Shown here one piece after another: positions 52,960 to 62,182 of a DNA stretch of 64,000 bases. Each line of letters begins with the position of its first letter. The first letter of the stretch is position 1. Source of the stretch: Proteobacteria bacterium ST_bin12 (lineage in GTDB: Bacteria > Pseudomonadota > Gammaproteobacteria > Burkholderiales > Methylophilaceae); NCBI GenBank assembly GCA_002083635.1, contig MSXP01000005.1, positions 407,595 through 471,594 on the forward strand. The letters run 5' to 3'. The position numbers and the translations under genes were made by a program. The notes beneath the pieces were generated by a model. The model was given only the letters and a program-made list of their open reading frames with translations, was not told the DNA's origin and ran no database searches.

Positions 52960-53178
52960 CTACTTAACACGGAAAGTAATCCGCGCTCTTGTTAAATCAT
53001 AAGGTGTCATTTCAACTGTCACCTTATCACCGGGTAAAATTCTGATGTAATGCATACGCATCTTGCCAGAAATATAACCTAGTACGGTATGCCCATTCTC
53101 TAACTTAACTTTAAAAGTCGCATTCGGTAGATTTTCTAAAATCTCACCTTGCAGTTCAATGCGGTCTTCCTTTGCCAT
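52960..53178 (-). CDS. infA: Translation initiation factor IF-1
   Basis: A 72-residue S1/OB-fold protein that occupies the ribosomal A site during initiation. MAKEDRIELQGEILENLPNA and the DLTRARITFRVK end are typical. Its place between secY and rpmJ is usual for betaproteobacteria but differs from E. coli. Confidence 0.97.
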   Translation of the reverse strand: MAKEDRIELQGEILENLPNATFKVKLENGHTVLGYISGKMRMHYIRILPGDKVTVEMTPYDLTRARITFRVK

Positions 53179-53186
53179 ACTTAAAG

Positions 53187-54506
53187 TTATCGCGACCCTG
53201 CGCTACCTTTAAAATTAGCTTTTTTGAGCAACCCCTCATATTGATGAGACATTAAATGGGATTGCACTTGTGTCATAAAATCCATTGTTACTACTACGAT
53301 AATCAGTAAAGAAGTACCACCAAAATAGAATGGGGTATTAAACTTTAAGATTAAAAATTCAGGCAATAAACACACTAAGGTAATATAAAAAGCACCAATC
53401 AGTGTTAAGCGGCCCATTATCTTATCAATGTATTTTGCCGTTTGCTCACCAGGACGAATACCAGGAACAAATGCACCGCTTTTCTTTAAGTTATCTGCCG
53501 TTTCTTTAGGATTGAATACTAAAGCCGTGTAGAAAAAACAAAAAAACATAATAGCTGCTGCAAAAAGCAAAATGTAAATCGGCTGACCTGGCGACAGCAC
53601 ATTACTGATGTCTTTTAACCAGTACAAGCTCTCACTACTGCCAAACCAGCCCGCTAATGTAGCTGGGAACAAAATAATACTTGATGCAAAAATCGGAGGA
53701 ATAACACCTGCCATATTTAGCTTCAAAGGCAAATGCGTAGTCTGTCCACCGTAAACCTTGTTACCAACCTGACGCTTAGCGTAGTTAACGGTGATTTTGC
53801 GTTGACCGCGCTCTACAAACACCACTAAAGCCGTTACTAGCAAAATAGCGATAAACAAGAACATCACTAAAGGTATTGAAAAAGCACCAGTTCTTGCTAA
53901 TTCTAACGTTCCACCAACAGCACTTGGCAAGCCAGCAACGATACCCGCAAAAATGATAATAGAAATACCATTACCAATACCACGCTCTGTAATTTGCTCA
54001 CCTAACCACATTAAAAACATGGTACCGCTTACTAATGTTACAACCGCAATCAATCTAAACGCCATGCCAGGATCTAGCACCAAGCCAGCTTGACCTTCTA
54101 ATGCAATAGCTATACCTAATGCTTGAAAAGTTGCTAAAACAACCGTACCGTAACGCGTATATTTAGTAATAGTACGACGTCCTGCCTCACCCTCTTTCTT
54201 AAGCTGCTCCATTTTTGGAGAAACCACAGATAGTAGTTGCATGATAATAGAGGCCGAGATGTACGGCATAATACCTAGTGCAAACACGGTAAAGCGTGAA
54301 AGCGCGCCTCCTGAGAACATGTTAAACATGCCCAAGATACCGCCACTTTGCGAGTCAAACAGCTGTTTTAAAACAGTAGGGTCAATACCAGGAACTGGAA
54401 TATGCGCACCTAAACGGTATACAACCAATGCACCTAGCACAAACCACAAGCGGCTTTTCAGCTCACTCATTTTACCTACTGCACCTAAAAGACTATCTTG
54501 AGCCAA
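53187..54506 (-). CDS. secY: Preprotein translocase subunit SecY
   Basis: A 439-residue ten-helix membrane channel for Sec export. GRLTLIGAFYI, the plug-region GIMPYISASIIMQLL and the cytoplasmic loop with NYAKRQVG are visible. It lies in the spc operon between rplO and infA. Length is close to E. coli (443). Confidence 0.97.
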   Translation of the reverse strand: MAQDSLLGAVGKMSELKSRLWFVLGALVVYRLGAHIPVPGIDPTVLKQLFDSQSGGILGMFNMFSGGALSRFTVFALGIMPYISASIIMQLLSVVSPKMEQLKKEGEAGRRTITKYTRYGTVVLATFQALGIAIALEGQAGLVLDPGMAFRLIAVVTLVSGTMFLMWLGEQITERGIGNGISIIIFAGIVAGLPSAVGGTLELARTGAFSIPLVMFLFIAILLVTALVVFVERGQRKITVNYAKRQVGNKVYGGQTTHLPLKLNMAGVIPPIFASSIILFPATLAGWFGSSESLYWLKDISNVLSPGQPIYILLFAAAIMFFCFFYTALVFNPKETADNLKKSGAFVPGIRPGEQTAKYIDKIMGRLTLIGAFYITLVCLLPEFLILKFNTPFYFGGTSLLIIVVVTMDFMTQVQSHLMSHQYEGLLKKANFKGSAGSR

Positions 54507-54528
54507 TACTATTCTCTAATCTTAGTAG

Positions 54529-54969
54529 TTATTCAGCGTCAACAACTTTACCGCCAGCCGCTTCAACTGCAGCGCGAGCGCCTTTAGTTAACAACAAACC
54601 AGTTAGGTTAAGTTTTTTAGTGATTTCGCCGGACAAAAATACTTTTGCGGCAAGCACGTTTCCAGAAACTACATTTGCTTGTTTCAAAACCAACAAATCA
54701 ATGGTATCAACTGGTAAGTTGTTTAATTCTGAAGTGCGCACATGGGCTGTATCTGCTTTAGTCATTGATTTAAAACCGCGTTTTGGTAAACGACGTTGCA
54801 AAGGCATTTGGCCGCCTTCGAAACCAACTTTATGGAAGCCGCCTGTACGTGATTTTTGACCCTTATGGCCACGGCCAGCTGTTTTACCTAAACCAGAACC
54901 AATACCACGACCAACACGGCGAGCATTTTTCTTAGCGCCTTCTGCAGGCTTAATTGTATTTAATTGCAT
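54529..54969 (-). CDS. rplO: 50S ribosomal protein L15
   Basis: 146 residues with the Gly/Arg-rich N-terminal RVGRGIGSGLGKTAGRGHKGQKSR. Its start shares a base with the rpmD stop. spc operon. Confidence 0.97.
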   Translation of the reverse strand: MQLNTIKPAEGAKKNARRVGRGIGSGLGKTAGRGHKGQKSRTGGFHKVGFEGGQMPLQRRLPKRGFKSMTKADTAHVRTSELNNLPVDTIDLLVLKQANVVSGNVLAAKVFLSGEITKKLNLTGLLLTKGARAAVEAAGGKVVDAE

Positions 54970-55169
54970 TATCCCTCTACCTTTAACAGATAACCAACTG
55001 TGTTGATCATGCCGCGAATTGCTGGCGTATCTTGCAACTCAACTGTGTGGTGCATGCGACGTAAGCCTAAGCCTTTAACAGTCGCTTTATGTGACTCAAT
55101 ACGACCGATTACGCTTTTTACCAACGTTACTTTGATTGGTGTTGCAACTGCTTTAACTTTAGCCATCAT
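54969..55169 (-). CDS. rpmD: 50S ribosomal protein L30
   Basis: 66 residues (or 65 from the second ATG at 55166). Core VTLVKSVIGRIESHKATVKGLGLRRMHHTVEL. The first ATG overlaps the rpsE stop (TAATG), implying translational coupling. Confidence 0.97.
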   Translation of the reverse strand: MMAKVKAVATPIKVTLVKSVIGRIESHKATVKGLGLRRMHHTVELQDTPAIRGMINTVGYLLKVEG

Positions 55170-55678
55170 TAGCCTCTAATTTCTTCTACTGATTTACCGC
55201 GTTTAGCAGCAATTTCAGATGGTGTATTCATTGATTCAAGACCATTCAATGTGGCACGTACCAAATTATAAGGATTTGTCGAACCAATACATTTCGCAAC
55301 AACGTTTGTGACACCCATTACTTCAAAGATTGCGCGCATTGCACCACCAGCAATAATGCCAGTACCTTCAGAAGCTGGTTGAATAAACACTTTAGCAGCA
55401 CCGTGAACACCAGTTACTGCATGATGCAATGTACCGTTGTTTAGGTTAACTTTAAGCATGCCACGACGCGCTTCATCCATGGCTTTTTGTACAGCAACTG
55501 GCACTTCACGTGCTTTGCCTTTACCCATGCCAACTGCACCATCACCATCACCGACTACAGTCAATGCAGCGAAACTCATAATACGACCACCTTTAACCGT
55601 TTTACTTACACGGTTTACAGTAATCATTTTTTCACGCAAACCATCGGTTTGCTGTTGTTGTTCGATTTCTCTAGCCAT
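55169..55678 (-). CDS. rpsE: 30S ribosomal protein S5
   Basis: 169 residues. RNA-binding fold with VNRVSKTVKGGRIMSFAALTVVGDGDGAVGMGKGKA; mutations in this region can give spectinomycin resistance, and the sequence looks wild type. spc operon. Confidence 0.97.
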   Translation of the reverse strand: MAREIEQQQQTDGLREKMITVNRVSKTVKGGRIMSFAALTVVGDGDGAVGMGKGKAREVPVAVQKAMDEARRGMLKVNLNNGTLHHAVTGVHGAAKVFIQPASEGTGIIAGGAMRAIFEVMGVTNVVAKCIGSTNPYNLVRATLNGLESMNTPSEIAAKRGKSVEEIRG

Positions 55679-55693
55679 TATCTGTCTCGCTTC

Positions 55694-56047
55694 TTAGAAT
55701 GACAGGCCGTTTTCACGCGCAGCATCTGCTAACGCCTTGATACGACCATGGTATTTGTAGCCTGAACGATCAAAAGCCACAGTAGTAATACCCGCTTTTT
55801 TCGCTTTTTCAGCAATTAATTTACCAATAGCGGCAGCAGCTTCTACGTTGCCACCATTCTTAACTTTTTTACGTACATCAGCCTCAACAGTTGAAGCACT
55901 TGCTAATACTTTATCGCCAGTTTCAGCAATAATTTGCGCATAAATGTGCGTATTAGTACGATGCACGCTTAAACGTGTCACTTTTAGCTCAGCGATTTTG
56001 GCACGGGTTTTACGTGCACGGCGTAAGCGATTATCTACGTTGTTCAT
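55694..56047 (-). CDS. rplR: 50S ribosomal protein L18
   Basis: 117 residues, 5S rRNA binder, with RARKTRAKI and DRSGYKYHGRIKALADAARENGLSF at the end. Identical length to E. coli L18. Confidence 0.97.
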   Translation of the reverse strand: MNNVDNRLRRARKTRAKIAELKVTRLSVHRTNTHIYAQIIAETGDKVLASASTVEADVRKKVKNGGNVEAAAAIGKLIAEKAKKAGITTVAFDRSGYKYHGRIKALADAARENGLSF

Positions 56048-56064
56048 AGTTTGACCTTATCTAC

Positions 56065-56598
56065 TTATTTCTTTTTGGTTTCTTTAATTGCGACCACTTC
56101 ATCTGCATAACGAACGCCTTTGCCTTTATATGGCTCTGGTGCACGGTAAGAACGAATTTGCGCAGCTACTTGACCAATCACTTGCTTATCATAACCAGTC
56201 AAAATAACTTCTGTTGGAGTAGGTGTTGTCACCGTTACACCAACTGGCATTTTGTGATTAATCGGGTGTGAATAACCAAGCTCTAAATTTAACATTGCGC
56301 CTTGTGCATTAGCTTTATAACCCACGCCTACTAAAGTAAGCTTGCGAGTAAAACCAACAGAAACGCCATGAACCATATTAGCAACGAGTGCACGTAAGGT
56401 ACCTGACATTGCGCTTGAGTGTTTTGTATCATTGGTAGCAGCAAAAGTAATTGTTTCACCCTCATGCTTTAGCGCTACTGCGCTTGTTAACGGATGTGAT
56501 AATTTACCTAAAGGACCGCTTACTGCAATACTATTAGCACTCAGTACAACTTCTACTTTTTCTGGTATAGCGACTGGATTTTTAGCAACACGTGACAT
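56065..56598 (-). CDS. rplF: 50S ribosomal protein L6
   Basis: 177 residues, same as E. coli. MSRVAKNPVAIP start and a C-terminal PEPYKGKGVRYADEVVAIKETKKK. spc operon. Confidence 0.98.
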   Translation of the reverse strand: MSRVAKNPVAIPEKVEVVLSANSIAVSGPLGKLSHPLTSAVALKHEGETITFAATNDTKHSSAMSGTLRALVANMVHGVSVGFTRKLTLVGVGYKANAQGAMLNLELGYSHPINHKMPVGVTVTTPTPTEVILTGYDKQVIGQVAAQIRSYRAPEPYKGKGVRYADEVVAIKETKKK

Positions 56599-56608
56599 TT
56601 GCTTCTCC

Positions 56609-57004
56609 TTAAGCCACTACGCACAACACTTCGCCACCGATACCGGCTGCTTGTGCTTTACGATCTGTCATTACACCCTTGGATGTAGACATAATTGTCA
56701 CACCAAGACCATTCATTACTTTAGGAATATTGTCTGAACCTTTGTAGATGCGAAGACCAGGCTTACTTACGCGGTCAATCTTCTCAATTACTGGGCGGCC
56801 AGCATAATATTTCAAGCTGATATTTAACAATGGCTTGCCATCATTAGCAGCTACAGCGAAATCATCAATATAACCTTCATCTTTTAGAACCGCAGCAATT
56901 GCAGCTTTAAGTTTAGAAGCAGGCATAGAAACTGATAACTTGTTAACACTTTGTGCGTTACGAATACGCGTTAGCATATCGGCAATCGGATCACTCATAC
57001 TCAT
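56609..57004 (-). CDS. rpsH: 30S ribosomal protein S8
   Basis: 131 residues; primary 16S binder and spc operon repressor in E. coli. MSMSDPIADMLTRIRNAQ start and STSKGVMTDRKAQAAGIGGEVLCVVA end are intact. Confidence 0.98.
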   Translation of the reverse strand: MSMSDPIADMLTRIRNAQSVNKLSVSMPASKLKAAIAAVLKDEGYIDDFAVAANDGKPLLNISLKYYAGRPVIEKIDRVSKPGLRIYKGSDNIPKVMNGLGVTIMSTSKGVMTDRKAQAAGIGGEVLCVVA

Positions 57005-57018
57005 AATTTATTCCTCCG

Positions 57019-57324
57019 TTACCAGCTAGCTTTGGTGACGCCTGGCACTTGGCCACTCATCATCAAATCGCGCAATTTGCTGCGACCGATACCAAATTTA
57101 CTGAAAACACCACGTGGGCGACCTGTTAATGCACAGCGGTTACGCAAACGCACCGGGCTTGAATTGCGTGGCAATGCTTGCAATTTCAAACGTGCTTCAC
57201 GACGATCTTCCAATGTTGCACTTTGATCATTAATCGTTGCGTTTAACGCATCACGCTTGCCTGCGAATTTAGCAACTGTTGCGCGACGTTTAGATTCGCG
57301 TTCTGTCATACATGTTTTTGCCAT
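57019..57324 (-). CDS. rpsN: 30S ribosomal protein S14
   Basis: 101 residues, the long zinc-independent form (no CxxC pairs). RNRCALTGRPRGVFSKFGIGRSKLRDL is the conserved end. Confidence 0.97.
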   Translation of the reverse strand: MAKTCMTERESKRRATVAKFAGKRDALNATINDQSATLEDRREARLKLQALPRNSSPVRLRNRCALTGRPRGVFSKFGIGRSKLRDLMMSGQVPGVTKASW

Positions 57325-57327
57325 GTC

Positions 57328-57867
57328 TTAACCTCTAAAAGGAAAACTAAACGCAGCAAGCAAAGCTTTTGCTTCTTCGTCTGTTTTTGCCGTTGTAGTA
57401 ATCGTAATGTTCATGCCGCGAATCGCGTCAATTTTGTCATATTCAATTTCCGGGAATATGATTTGCTCTTTAACACCCATGTTGTAATTACCACGGCCAT
57501 CAAATGATTTCGCTGGGATACCGCGGAAGTCACGAATACGTGGAATAGCAACCGTGATCAGACGATCAAGGAATTCGTACATGCGCTCGCGACGTAAAGT
57601 CACTTTGCAACCAACAGGATAATCATCACGGATTTTAAATGCCGCAACAGATTTTTTTGCTTTAGTCACAACTACTTTTTGACCAGCAATTTTTTCCATA
57701 TCGCCAACTGCATTTTCCATCACTTTTTTATCAGCAACTGCTTCGCCTACACCCATGTTCAAGGTGATTTTCTCAATACGAGGCACTTGCATGACTGAAG
57801 TGTAACCAAATTGCTCAGTCATTTTTTGAACAACAGAGTCTTTATAAAATTGTTTTAAGCGCGCCAT
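57328..57867 (-). CDS. rplE: 50S ribosomal protein L5
   Basis: 179 residues, 5S rRNA binding, same length as E. coli. MARLKQFYKDSVVQKM start and IEYDKIDAIRGMNITITTTAKTDEEAKALL near the end. Confidence 0.98.
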   Translation of the reverse strand: MARLKQFYKDSVVQKMTEQFGYTSVMQVPRIEKITLNMGVGEAVADKKVMENAVGDMEKIAGQKVVVTKAKKSVAAFKIRDDYPVGCKVTLRRERMYEFLDRLITVAIPRIRDFRGIPAKSFDGRGNYNMGVKEQIIFPEIEYDKIDAIRGMNITITTTAKTDEEAKALLAAFSFPFRG

Positions 57868-57875
57868 GATTTATC

Positions 57876-58193
57876 CTATGCGTCCACTGCTTCGCCGTTA
57901 GATTTGAATACGCGCACTTTTTTGCCGTCTTTCAAAATCTTGTAACCAACACGGTCAGCTTTTTGAGTTGCATTGTTAAATAATGCAATGTTAGAAATAT
58001 CAATCGGCATTTCTTTAGCGATAATACCGCCAGCAACACCTTTTGCTGGATTTGGTTTAGCGTGCTTTTTAGCAACATTTAAACCTTCAACCACTACATG
58101 ACCAGATTCAAGCACGTTTAATACTACGCCGCGCTTACCTTTATCTTTACCTGTATTTAGAACGACTTGGTCGCCTTTATGAATTTTGCTCAT
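57876..58193 (-). CDS. rplX: 50S ribosomal protein L24
   Basis: 105 residues with the KOW motif KGDQVVLNTGKDKGKRGVVL. An assembly-initiating large-subunit protein. spc operon. Confidence 0.97.
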   Translation of the reverse strand: MSKIHKGDQVVLNTGKDKGKRGVVLNVLESGHVVVEGLNVAKKHAKPNPAKGVAGGIIAKEMPIDISNIALFNNATQKADRVGYKILKDGKKVRVFKSNGEAVDA

Positions 58194-58209
58194 ATATTGT
58201 CCCTATCCC

Positions 58210-58578
58210 TTACAGCACTTCAGGCGCAAGAGAAACAATTTTCATGAATTTCTCAGTACGCAACTCACGCGTTACTGGGCCGAAAATACGCGTACCAATT
58301 GGCTCTAATTTATTATTTAGAAGAACGGCGGCATTAGCATCGAACTTAACTAAAGAACCGTCTGGACGACGAACACCTTTAGCAGTACGCACTACAACAG
58401 CACTGTACACTTCGCCTTTTTTTACGCGACCACGTGGGGCAGCATCTTTAATGCTGACTTTGATAATGTCACCTATACCAGCGTAACGACGCTTTGAACC
58501 GCCCAACACTTTAATACACTGCACAGAGCGTGCACCAGTGTTATCGGCAACTTCTAGCCTTGATTGCATTTGAATCAT
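58210..58578 (-). CDS. rplN: 50S ribosomal protein L14
   Basis: 122 residues from ATG 58578 (MIQMQSRLEVADNTGARS), the family start; an upstream in-frame start at 58593 is unlikely. First gene of the spc operon. The preceding 195-base gap holds a promoter and a strong hairpin. Confidence 0.97.
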   Translation of the reverse strand: MIQMQSRLEVADNTGARSVQCIKVLGGSKRRYAGIGDIIKVSIKDAAPRGRVKKGEVYSAVVVRTAKGVRRPDGSLVKFDANAAVLLNNKLEPIGTRIFGPVTRELRTEKFMKIVSLAPEVL

Positions 58579-58728
58579 GAGAATAATCTCCAACTTAATC
58601 CGTTAAACCAACACCAGCCGCATGAACTTAATCAAAACGGCCAGTAGACCACGGTCAGTATTGGGGTACTTGCTTTTATGAACCTTAGAAACTACTAACC
58701 AAGATTCACGAGTACCGAAAAGTCCAAC

Positions 58729-58757
58729 ATTATAACTTAAAACTAAATGTGTAGCAA
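58729..58757 (-). promoter_or_regulatory. Sigma-70-type promoter of the spc operon
   Basis: On the minus strand TTGCTA (58752-58757), exactly 17 bases and TATAAT (58729-58734). The start would be near 58722, giving a ~145-base leader before rplN. The -35 box lies inside the hairpin that ends the S10 operon. Confidence 0.7.
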
Positions 58758-58780
58758 GGCATAACTGCTTTACTACACAT
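58747..58780 (-). terminator. Hairpin at the S10/spc junction, partial terminator
   Basis: ATGTGTAGTAAAGCA-GTTA-TGCCTTGCTACACAT on the minus strand forms a 15-position stem (one G-U, one mismatch), starting nine bases after the rpsQ stop. The following TTTAGTTTTAAG is only modestly T-rich, so termination may be partial. Confidence 0.6.
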
Positions 58781-58788
58781 AATATTAC

Positions 58789-59046
58789 TTAGGCTTTTGA
58801 AGCAACCTTGCTTACAACCCATGTCTTTGTTTTTGACAAAGGACGTGATTCTGTAATAGTCACTAAATCGCCTTCTTTACATGCATTAGTTTCGTCATGC
58901 GCGTGAAATTTATTCGATTTCACAACCACTTTACCGATCAATGGATGTTTAACTTTACGCTCAACTAAAACCGTTACCGTTTTATCCATTTTGTCTGAAA
59001 CAACACGGCCGCTTAAGCTACGTACTACTTTTGTAGATTCTGTCAT
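58789..59046 (-). CDS. rpsQ: 30S ribosomal protein S17
   Basis: 85 residues, OB-fold primary 16S binder. RSLSGRVVSDKMDKTVTVLVERKVKHPLIGK is typical. Last gene of the S10 operon, two bases after rpmC. Confidence 0.97.
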   Translation of the reverse strand: MTESTKVVRSLSGRVVSDKMDKTVTVLVERKVKHPLIGKVVVKSNKFHAHDETNACKEGDLVTITESRPLSKTKTWVVSKVASKA

Positions 59047-59048
59047 GA

Positions 59049-59243
59049 TTATGCCTGTTTCGCTTTCTCAGCTAAAACAAGCTTCACACGCGCTACATCT
59101 TTGCGTACTTTACCTAGCTGATCTACTTTGGTTAATTGTTGTGTTGCAACTTGCATACGCAGTGAAAATTGCGCGCGGCGCAATTCAATTAACTCCGCGT
59201 TCAACTCGTCAACACTTTTTGCTCTTAAATCTAAAGCTTTCAT
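59049..59243 (-). CDS. rpmC: 50S ribosomal protein L29
   Basis: 64 residues, mostly two long helices (MKALDLRAKSVDELNAEL). Lies at the nascent-chain exit. S10 operon. Confidence 0.96.
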   Translation of the reverse strand: MKALDLRAKSVDELNAELIELRRAQFSLRMQVATQQLTKVDQLGKVRKDVARVKLVLAEKAKQA

Positions 59244-59259
59244 TTTAGCTCGCCTTTTC

Positions 59260-59676
59260 TTAACTACCGATTTGACGTGTCATGAAAGTGGTCTCAATTG
59301 GCAACTTAGCAGCAGCCAAACGGAACGCTTCACGTGCAAGCTCTTCGCTTACGCCGTCCATCTCGTACAACATTTTACCTGGCTGGATTTGCGCTACGTA
59401 GTACTCGGTACTACCTTTACCGTTACCCATACGCACTTCAGCAGGTTTTTTAGAAATTGGTTGATCTGGGAAAATACGAATCCATACACGACCACCACGT
59501 TTAATGTGACGAGTCATCACACGACGCGCCGCTTCGATTTGACGAGCCGTTAAACGACCGCGACCAATGGCTTTTAAACCAAAATCACCAAAACTTACTT
59601 TATTACCCGTAGTTGCAATGCCTTTATTACGGCCTTTTTGCATCTTACGGTATTTTTGTCTAGACGGTTGCAGCAT
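59260..59676 (-). CDS. rplP: 50S ribosomal protein L16
   Basis: 138 residues with MLQPSRQKYRKMQKGRNKG and ARRVMTRHIKRGGRVWIRIFPDQP. Its first codons overlap the rpsC 3' end by 17 bases, so translation is probably coupled. Confidence 0.97.
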   Translation of the reverse strand: MLQPSRQKYRKMQKGRNKGIATTGNKVSFGDFGLKAIGRGRLTARQIEAARRVMTRHIKRGGRVWIRIFPDQPISKKPAEVRMGNGKGSTEYYVAQIQPGKMLYEMDGVSEELAREAFRLAAAKLPIETTFMTRQIGS

Positions 59677-60394
59677 CTTTAGCCCTCGGCTTTCTTACTT
59701 TTTTCTCTGGTTCAGCAGCTGGCACAGCGGCTGGTGCAGTTGCGCCAATTGGTGTTGGTACGTTATCAGCAAAAATCTCACCTTTAAATACCCACACTTT
59801 AATACCAATAATACCGTATGTTGTTGAAGCTTCAGCAACACCGTAATCAATGTCAGCACGCAATGTATGTAATGGAACACGGCCTTCGCGATACCATTCT
59901 GTACGCGCAATTTCGATACCATTCAAACGACCAGAACTCATGATTTTGATACCTTGAGCACCTAAACGCATTGCATTTTGCATAGCGCGTTTCATGGCAC
60001 GGCGGAACATCACACGTTTTTCAAGTTGCTGAGCGATTGATTGTGCAATCAATGTAGCATCAATTTCAGGCTTGCGAACTTCTTCAATGTTTAAATGAAC
60101 AGGAACGCCCATCAAACCTTGTAAAGTAGCGCGTAAAGATTCAATATCTTCACCTTTTTTACCAATTACAACACCTGGACGGGCACTGTGAATGGTAATT
60201 TTTGCATTTTTTGCAGGGCGCTCAATAATAATCTTGCTTACCGCAGCACTGGCTAATTTTTTATTTAAAAACTCACGTACTTTAATGTCGCTTTGCAACA
60301 TGGCAGGAAAGTTTTTGCTATTGGCATACCAACGTGAAGCCCAATTCTTCTGGACACTCAGACGGAAACCAATTGGATGAATTTTTTGACCCAT
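59660..60394 (-). CDS. rpsC: 30S ribosomal protein S3
   Basis: 244 residues, slightly longer than E. coli (233) through an Ala/Pro/Lys-rich tail (TAPAAVPAAEPEKKVRKPRAK-type). KH domain region RPGVVIGKKGEDIESL is clear. Confidence 0.97.
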   Translation of the reverse strand: MGQKIHPIGFRLSVQKNWASRWYANSKNFPAMLQSDIKVREFLNKKLASAAVSKIIIERPAKNAKITIHSARPGVVIGKKGEDIESLRATLQGLMGVPVHLNIEEVRKPEIDATLIAQSIAQQLEKRVMFRRAMKRAMQNAMRLGAQGIKIMSSGRLNGIEIARTEWYREGRVPLHTLRADIDYGVAEASTTYGIIGIKVWVFKGEIFADNVPTPIGATAPAAVPAAEPEKKVRKPRAKDAATV

Positions 60395-60403
60395 GATTAT
60401 CCT

Positions 60404-60736
60404 TTAGTTACCGACAGTCACATGAATGTGACAGGTTGGTTTAGTAATACGACCCGCGCGACCTTTTGCACGTGGACGAATACGTTTTAGCACAATGCCT
60501 TTATCAACGTAAATTGAAGTCACCTTCAACTCGTCAATATCAGCGCCATTGTTATGTTCAGCATTTGCAATTGCAGATTCAACTACTTTTTTAATCACTT
60601 CAGCACCTTTTTTAGGTGTGAATTGTAAAATATTTAATGCGTGATCTACTTTTTTGCCACGAACAAGGTCAGCCACCAAACGCGCTTTTTGCGGAGAAAG
60701 GTGAACGCCTTTTAATATTGCAGTTACTTGCATCAT
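60404..60736 (-). CDS. rplV: 50S ribosomal protein L22
   Basis: 110 residues from the first of two ATGs (second at 60733). Exit-tunnel protein; the loop region KRIRPRAKGRAGRI is wild type with no sign of macrolide-resistance change. Confidence 0.97.
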   Translation of the reverse strand: MMQVTAILKGVHLSPQKARLVADLVRGKKVDHALNILQFTPKKGAEVIKKVVESAIANAEHNNGADIDELKVTSIYVDKGIVLKRIRPRAKGRAGRITKPTCHIHVTVGN

Positions 60737-60742
60737 AGGCCT

Positions 60743-61018
60743 CTATTTCTTCGCTTTTCTATCAGCCGCGTGGCCCTTGAATGTGCGGGTTAACGCAAAT
60801 TCGCCGAGCTTATGACCAACCATGTTTTCAGAAATCAACACTGGGATGTGTTGCTTACCATTGTGAATCGCAATGGTTAAACCAATAAAATCTGGCAAGA
60901 TAGTAGAACGACGTGACCAAGTTTTAATTGGTTTACGATCGCGCGAAGCGGCTGCGACTTCTACTTTTTTTGCCAAATGACCATCAATAAATGGACCTTT
61001 TTTAATTGAACGTGCCAT
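60743..61018 (-). CDS. rpsS: 30S ribosomal protein S19
   Basis: 91 residues (MARSIKKGPFIDGHLAKKV ... FALTRTFKGHAADRKAKK). S10 operon. Confidence 0.98.
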   Translation of the reverse strand: MARSIKKGPFIDGHLAKKVEVAAASRDRKPIKTWSRRSTILPDFIGLTIAIHNGKQHIPVLISENMVGHKLGEFALTRTFKGHAADRKAKK

Positions 61019-61022
61019 ATGA

Positions 61023-61856
61023 TTACCTTACGCCTCTCGGACGACGACTGATACGCATGTTATCAGTACGCTTATTACTACGTGTACGATAACCCTTCGT
61101 TTTAACACCCCATGGGCTCACTGGATTCATACCAGCTGCAGTTTTACCTTCACCACCACCGTGCGGGTGATCAACCGGGTTCATCACCACACCGCGAACG
61201 GTTGGACGAACACCACGCCAGCGCATTGCACCAGCTTTACCGATTGAACGTAATGAATGCTCTTCGTTACCCACTTCACCTAAAGTTGCTTTGCAATCTA
61301 CGTGTACGCGGCGAACTTCACCTGAGCGTAAGCGTAATGAAGCGTAAGCACCTTCACGTGCTAGCAACTGTACTGAAGTACCGGCTGAACGTGCAATTTG
61401 CGCGCCTTTACCTGGTTGCAACTCGATACAATGAATCGTGCTACCCACTGGGATATTGCGTAATGGCAATGCATTACCTACTTTGATTGGGGCTTCCGCA
61501 CCGCTAATCAATTGCGCACCAGCAGCAATGCCGCGTGGCGCAATGATGTAGCGACGCTCACCATCAGCGTAACAAAGCAAAGCAATATGCGCTGTACGAT
61601 TTGGATCGTACTCAATATGCTCCACTTTCGCAGGAATGCCGTCTTTGTTACGACGGAAATCAATCATACGATAGTGCTGCTTATGACCACCACCTTGGTG
61701 ACGGGTTGTAATATGACCATTATTATTACGGCCAGCGTGTTTACTTTGACTTTCCAACAGCGGTGCGTGTGGTTTGCCTTTGTAAAGATCTGGTGTTACG
61801 ACCTTTACGACGCCACGACGACCGGGGGAAGTTGGTTTGACTTTAACTAATGCCAT
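61023..61856 (-). CDS. rplB: 50S ribosomal protein L2
   Basis: 277 residues, near the peptidyl transferase centre. The conserved MRWRGVRPTVRGVVMNPVDHPHGGGEG segment is intact. Confidence 0.98.
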   Translation of the reverse strand: MALVKVKPTSPGRRGVVKVVTPDLYKGKPHAPLLESQSKHAGRNNNGHITTRHQGGGHKQHYRMIDFRRNKDGIPAKVEHIEYDPNRTAHIALLCYADGERRYIIAPRGIAAGAQLISGAEAPIKVGNALPLRNIPVGSTIHCIELQPGKGAQIARSAGTSVQLLAREGAYASLRLRSGEVRRVHVDCKATLGEVGNEEHSLRSIGKAGAMRWRGVRPTVRGVVMNPVDHPHGGGEGKTAAGMNPVSPWGVKTKGYRTRSNKRTDNMRISRRPRGVR

Positions 61857-61867
61857 CTCTTCTCTCC

Positions 61868-62182
61868 TTATTCGCCCGCTGCGAAGTTAATTTCTTGGCC
61901 TGGTTTCAAGCTGACATACGCTTTTTTCCAGTCGTTGCGCTTGCCCATACGTTTGCCAGCGCGTTTAATTTTGCCACCCACATTAATCGTAGCAACTTTT
62001 TCAACTTCGACTTTGAAAACAAGCTCTACCGCTGCTTTGATTTCAAATTTAGTTGCGTCAGTGCGTACTTTAAAAGCAATTTGCTGATGCTTATCAGCAA
62101 TGTACGTTGCTTTTTCTGTGATTTGTGGCGCTAAAATCACTTGCAATAAGCGATCTTGAGATTTTGTTATTGCGGTCATCAT
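61868..62182 (-). CDS. rplW: 50S ribosomal protein L23
   Basis: 104 residues, docking site for trigger factor and SRP at the tunnel exit. Its ATG overlaps the rplD stop (ATGA). Confidence 0.97.
   Translation of the reverse strand: MMTAITKSQDRLLQVILAPQITEKATYIADKHQQIAFKVRTDATKFEIKAAVELVFKVEVEKVATINVGGKIKRAGKRMGKRNDWKKAYVSLKPGQEINFAAGE

Noticed and set aside
54428..54859. 143-codon plus-strand frame across secY/rplO
   Set aside because: Spans two highly conserved minus-strand genes; product is Ser/Thr/Pro-rich noise typical of antisense frames.
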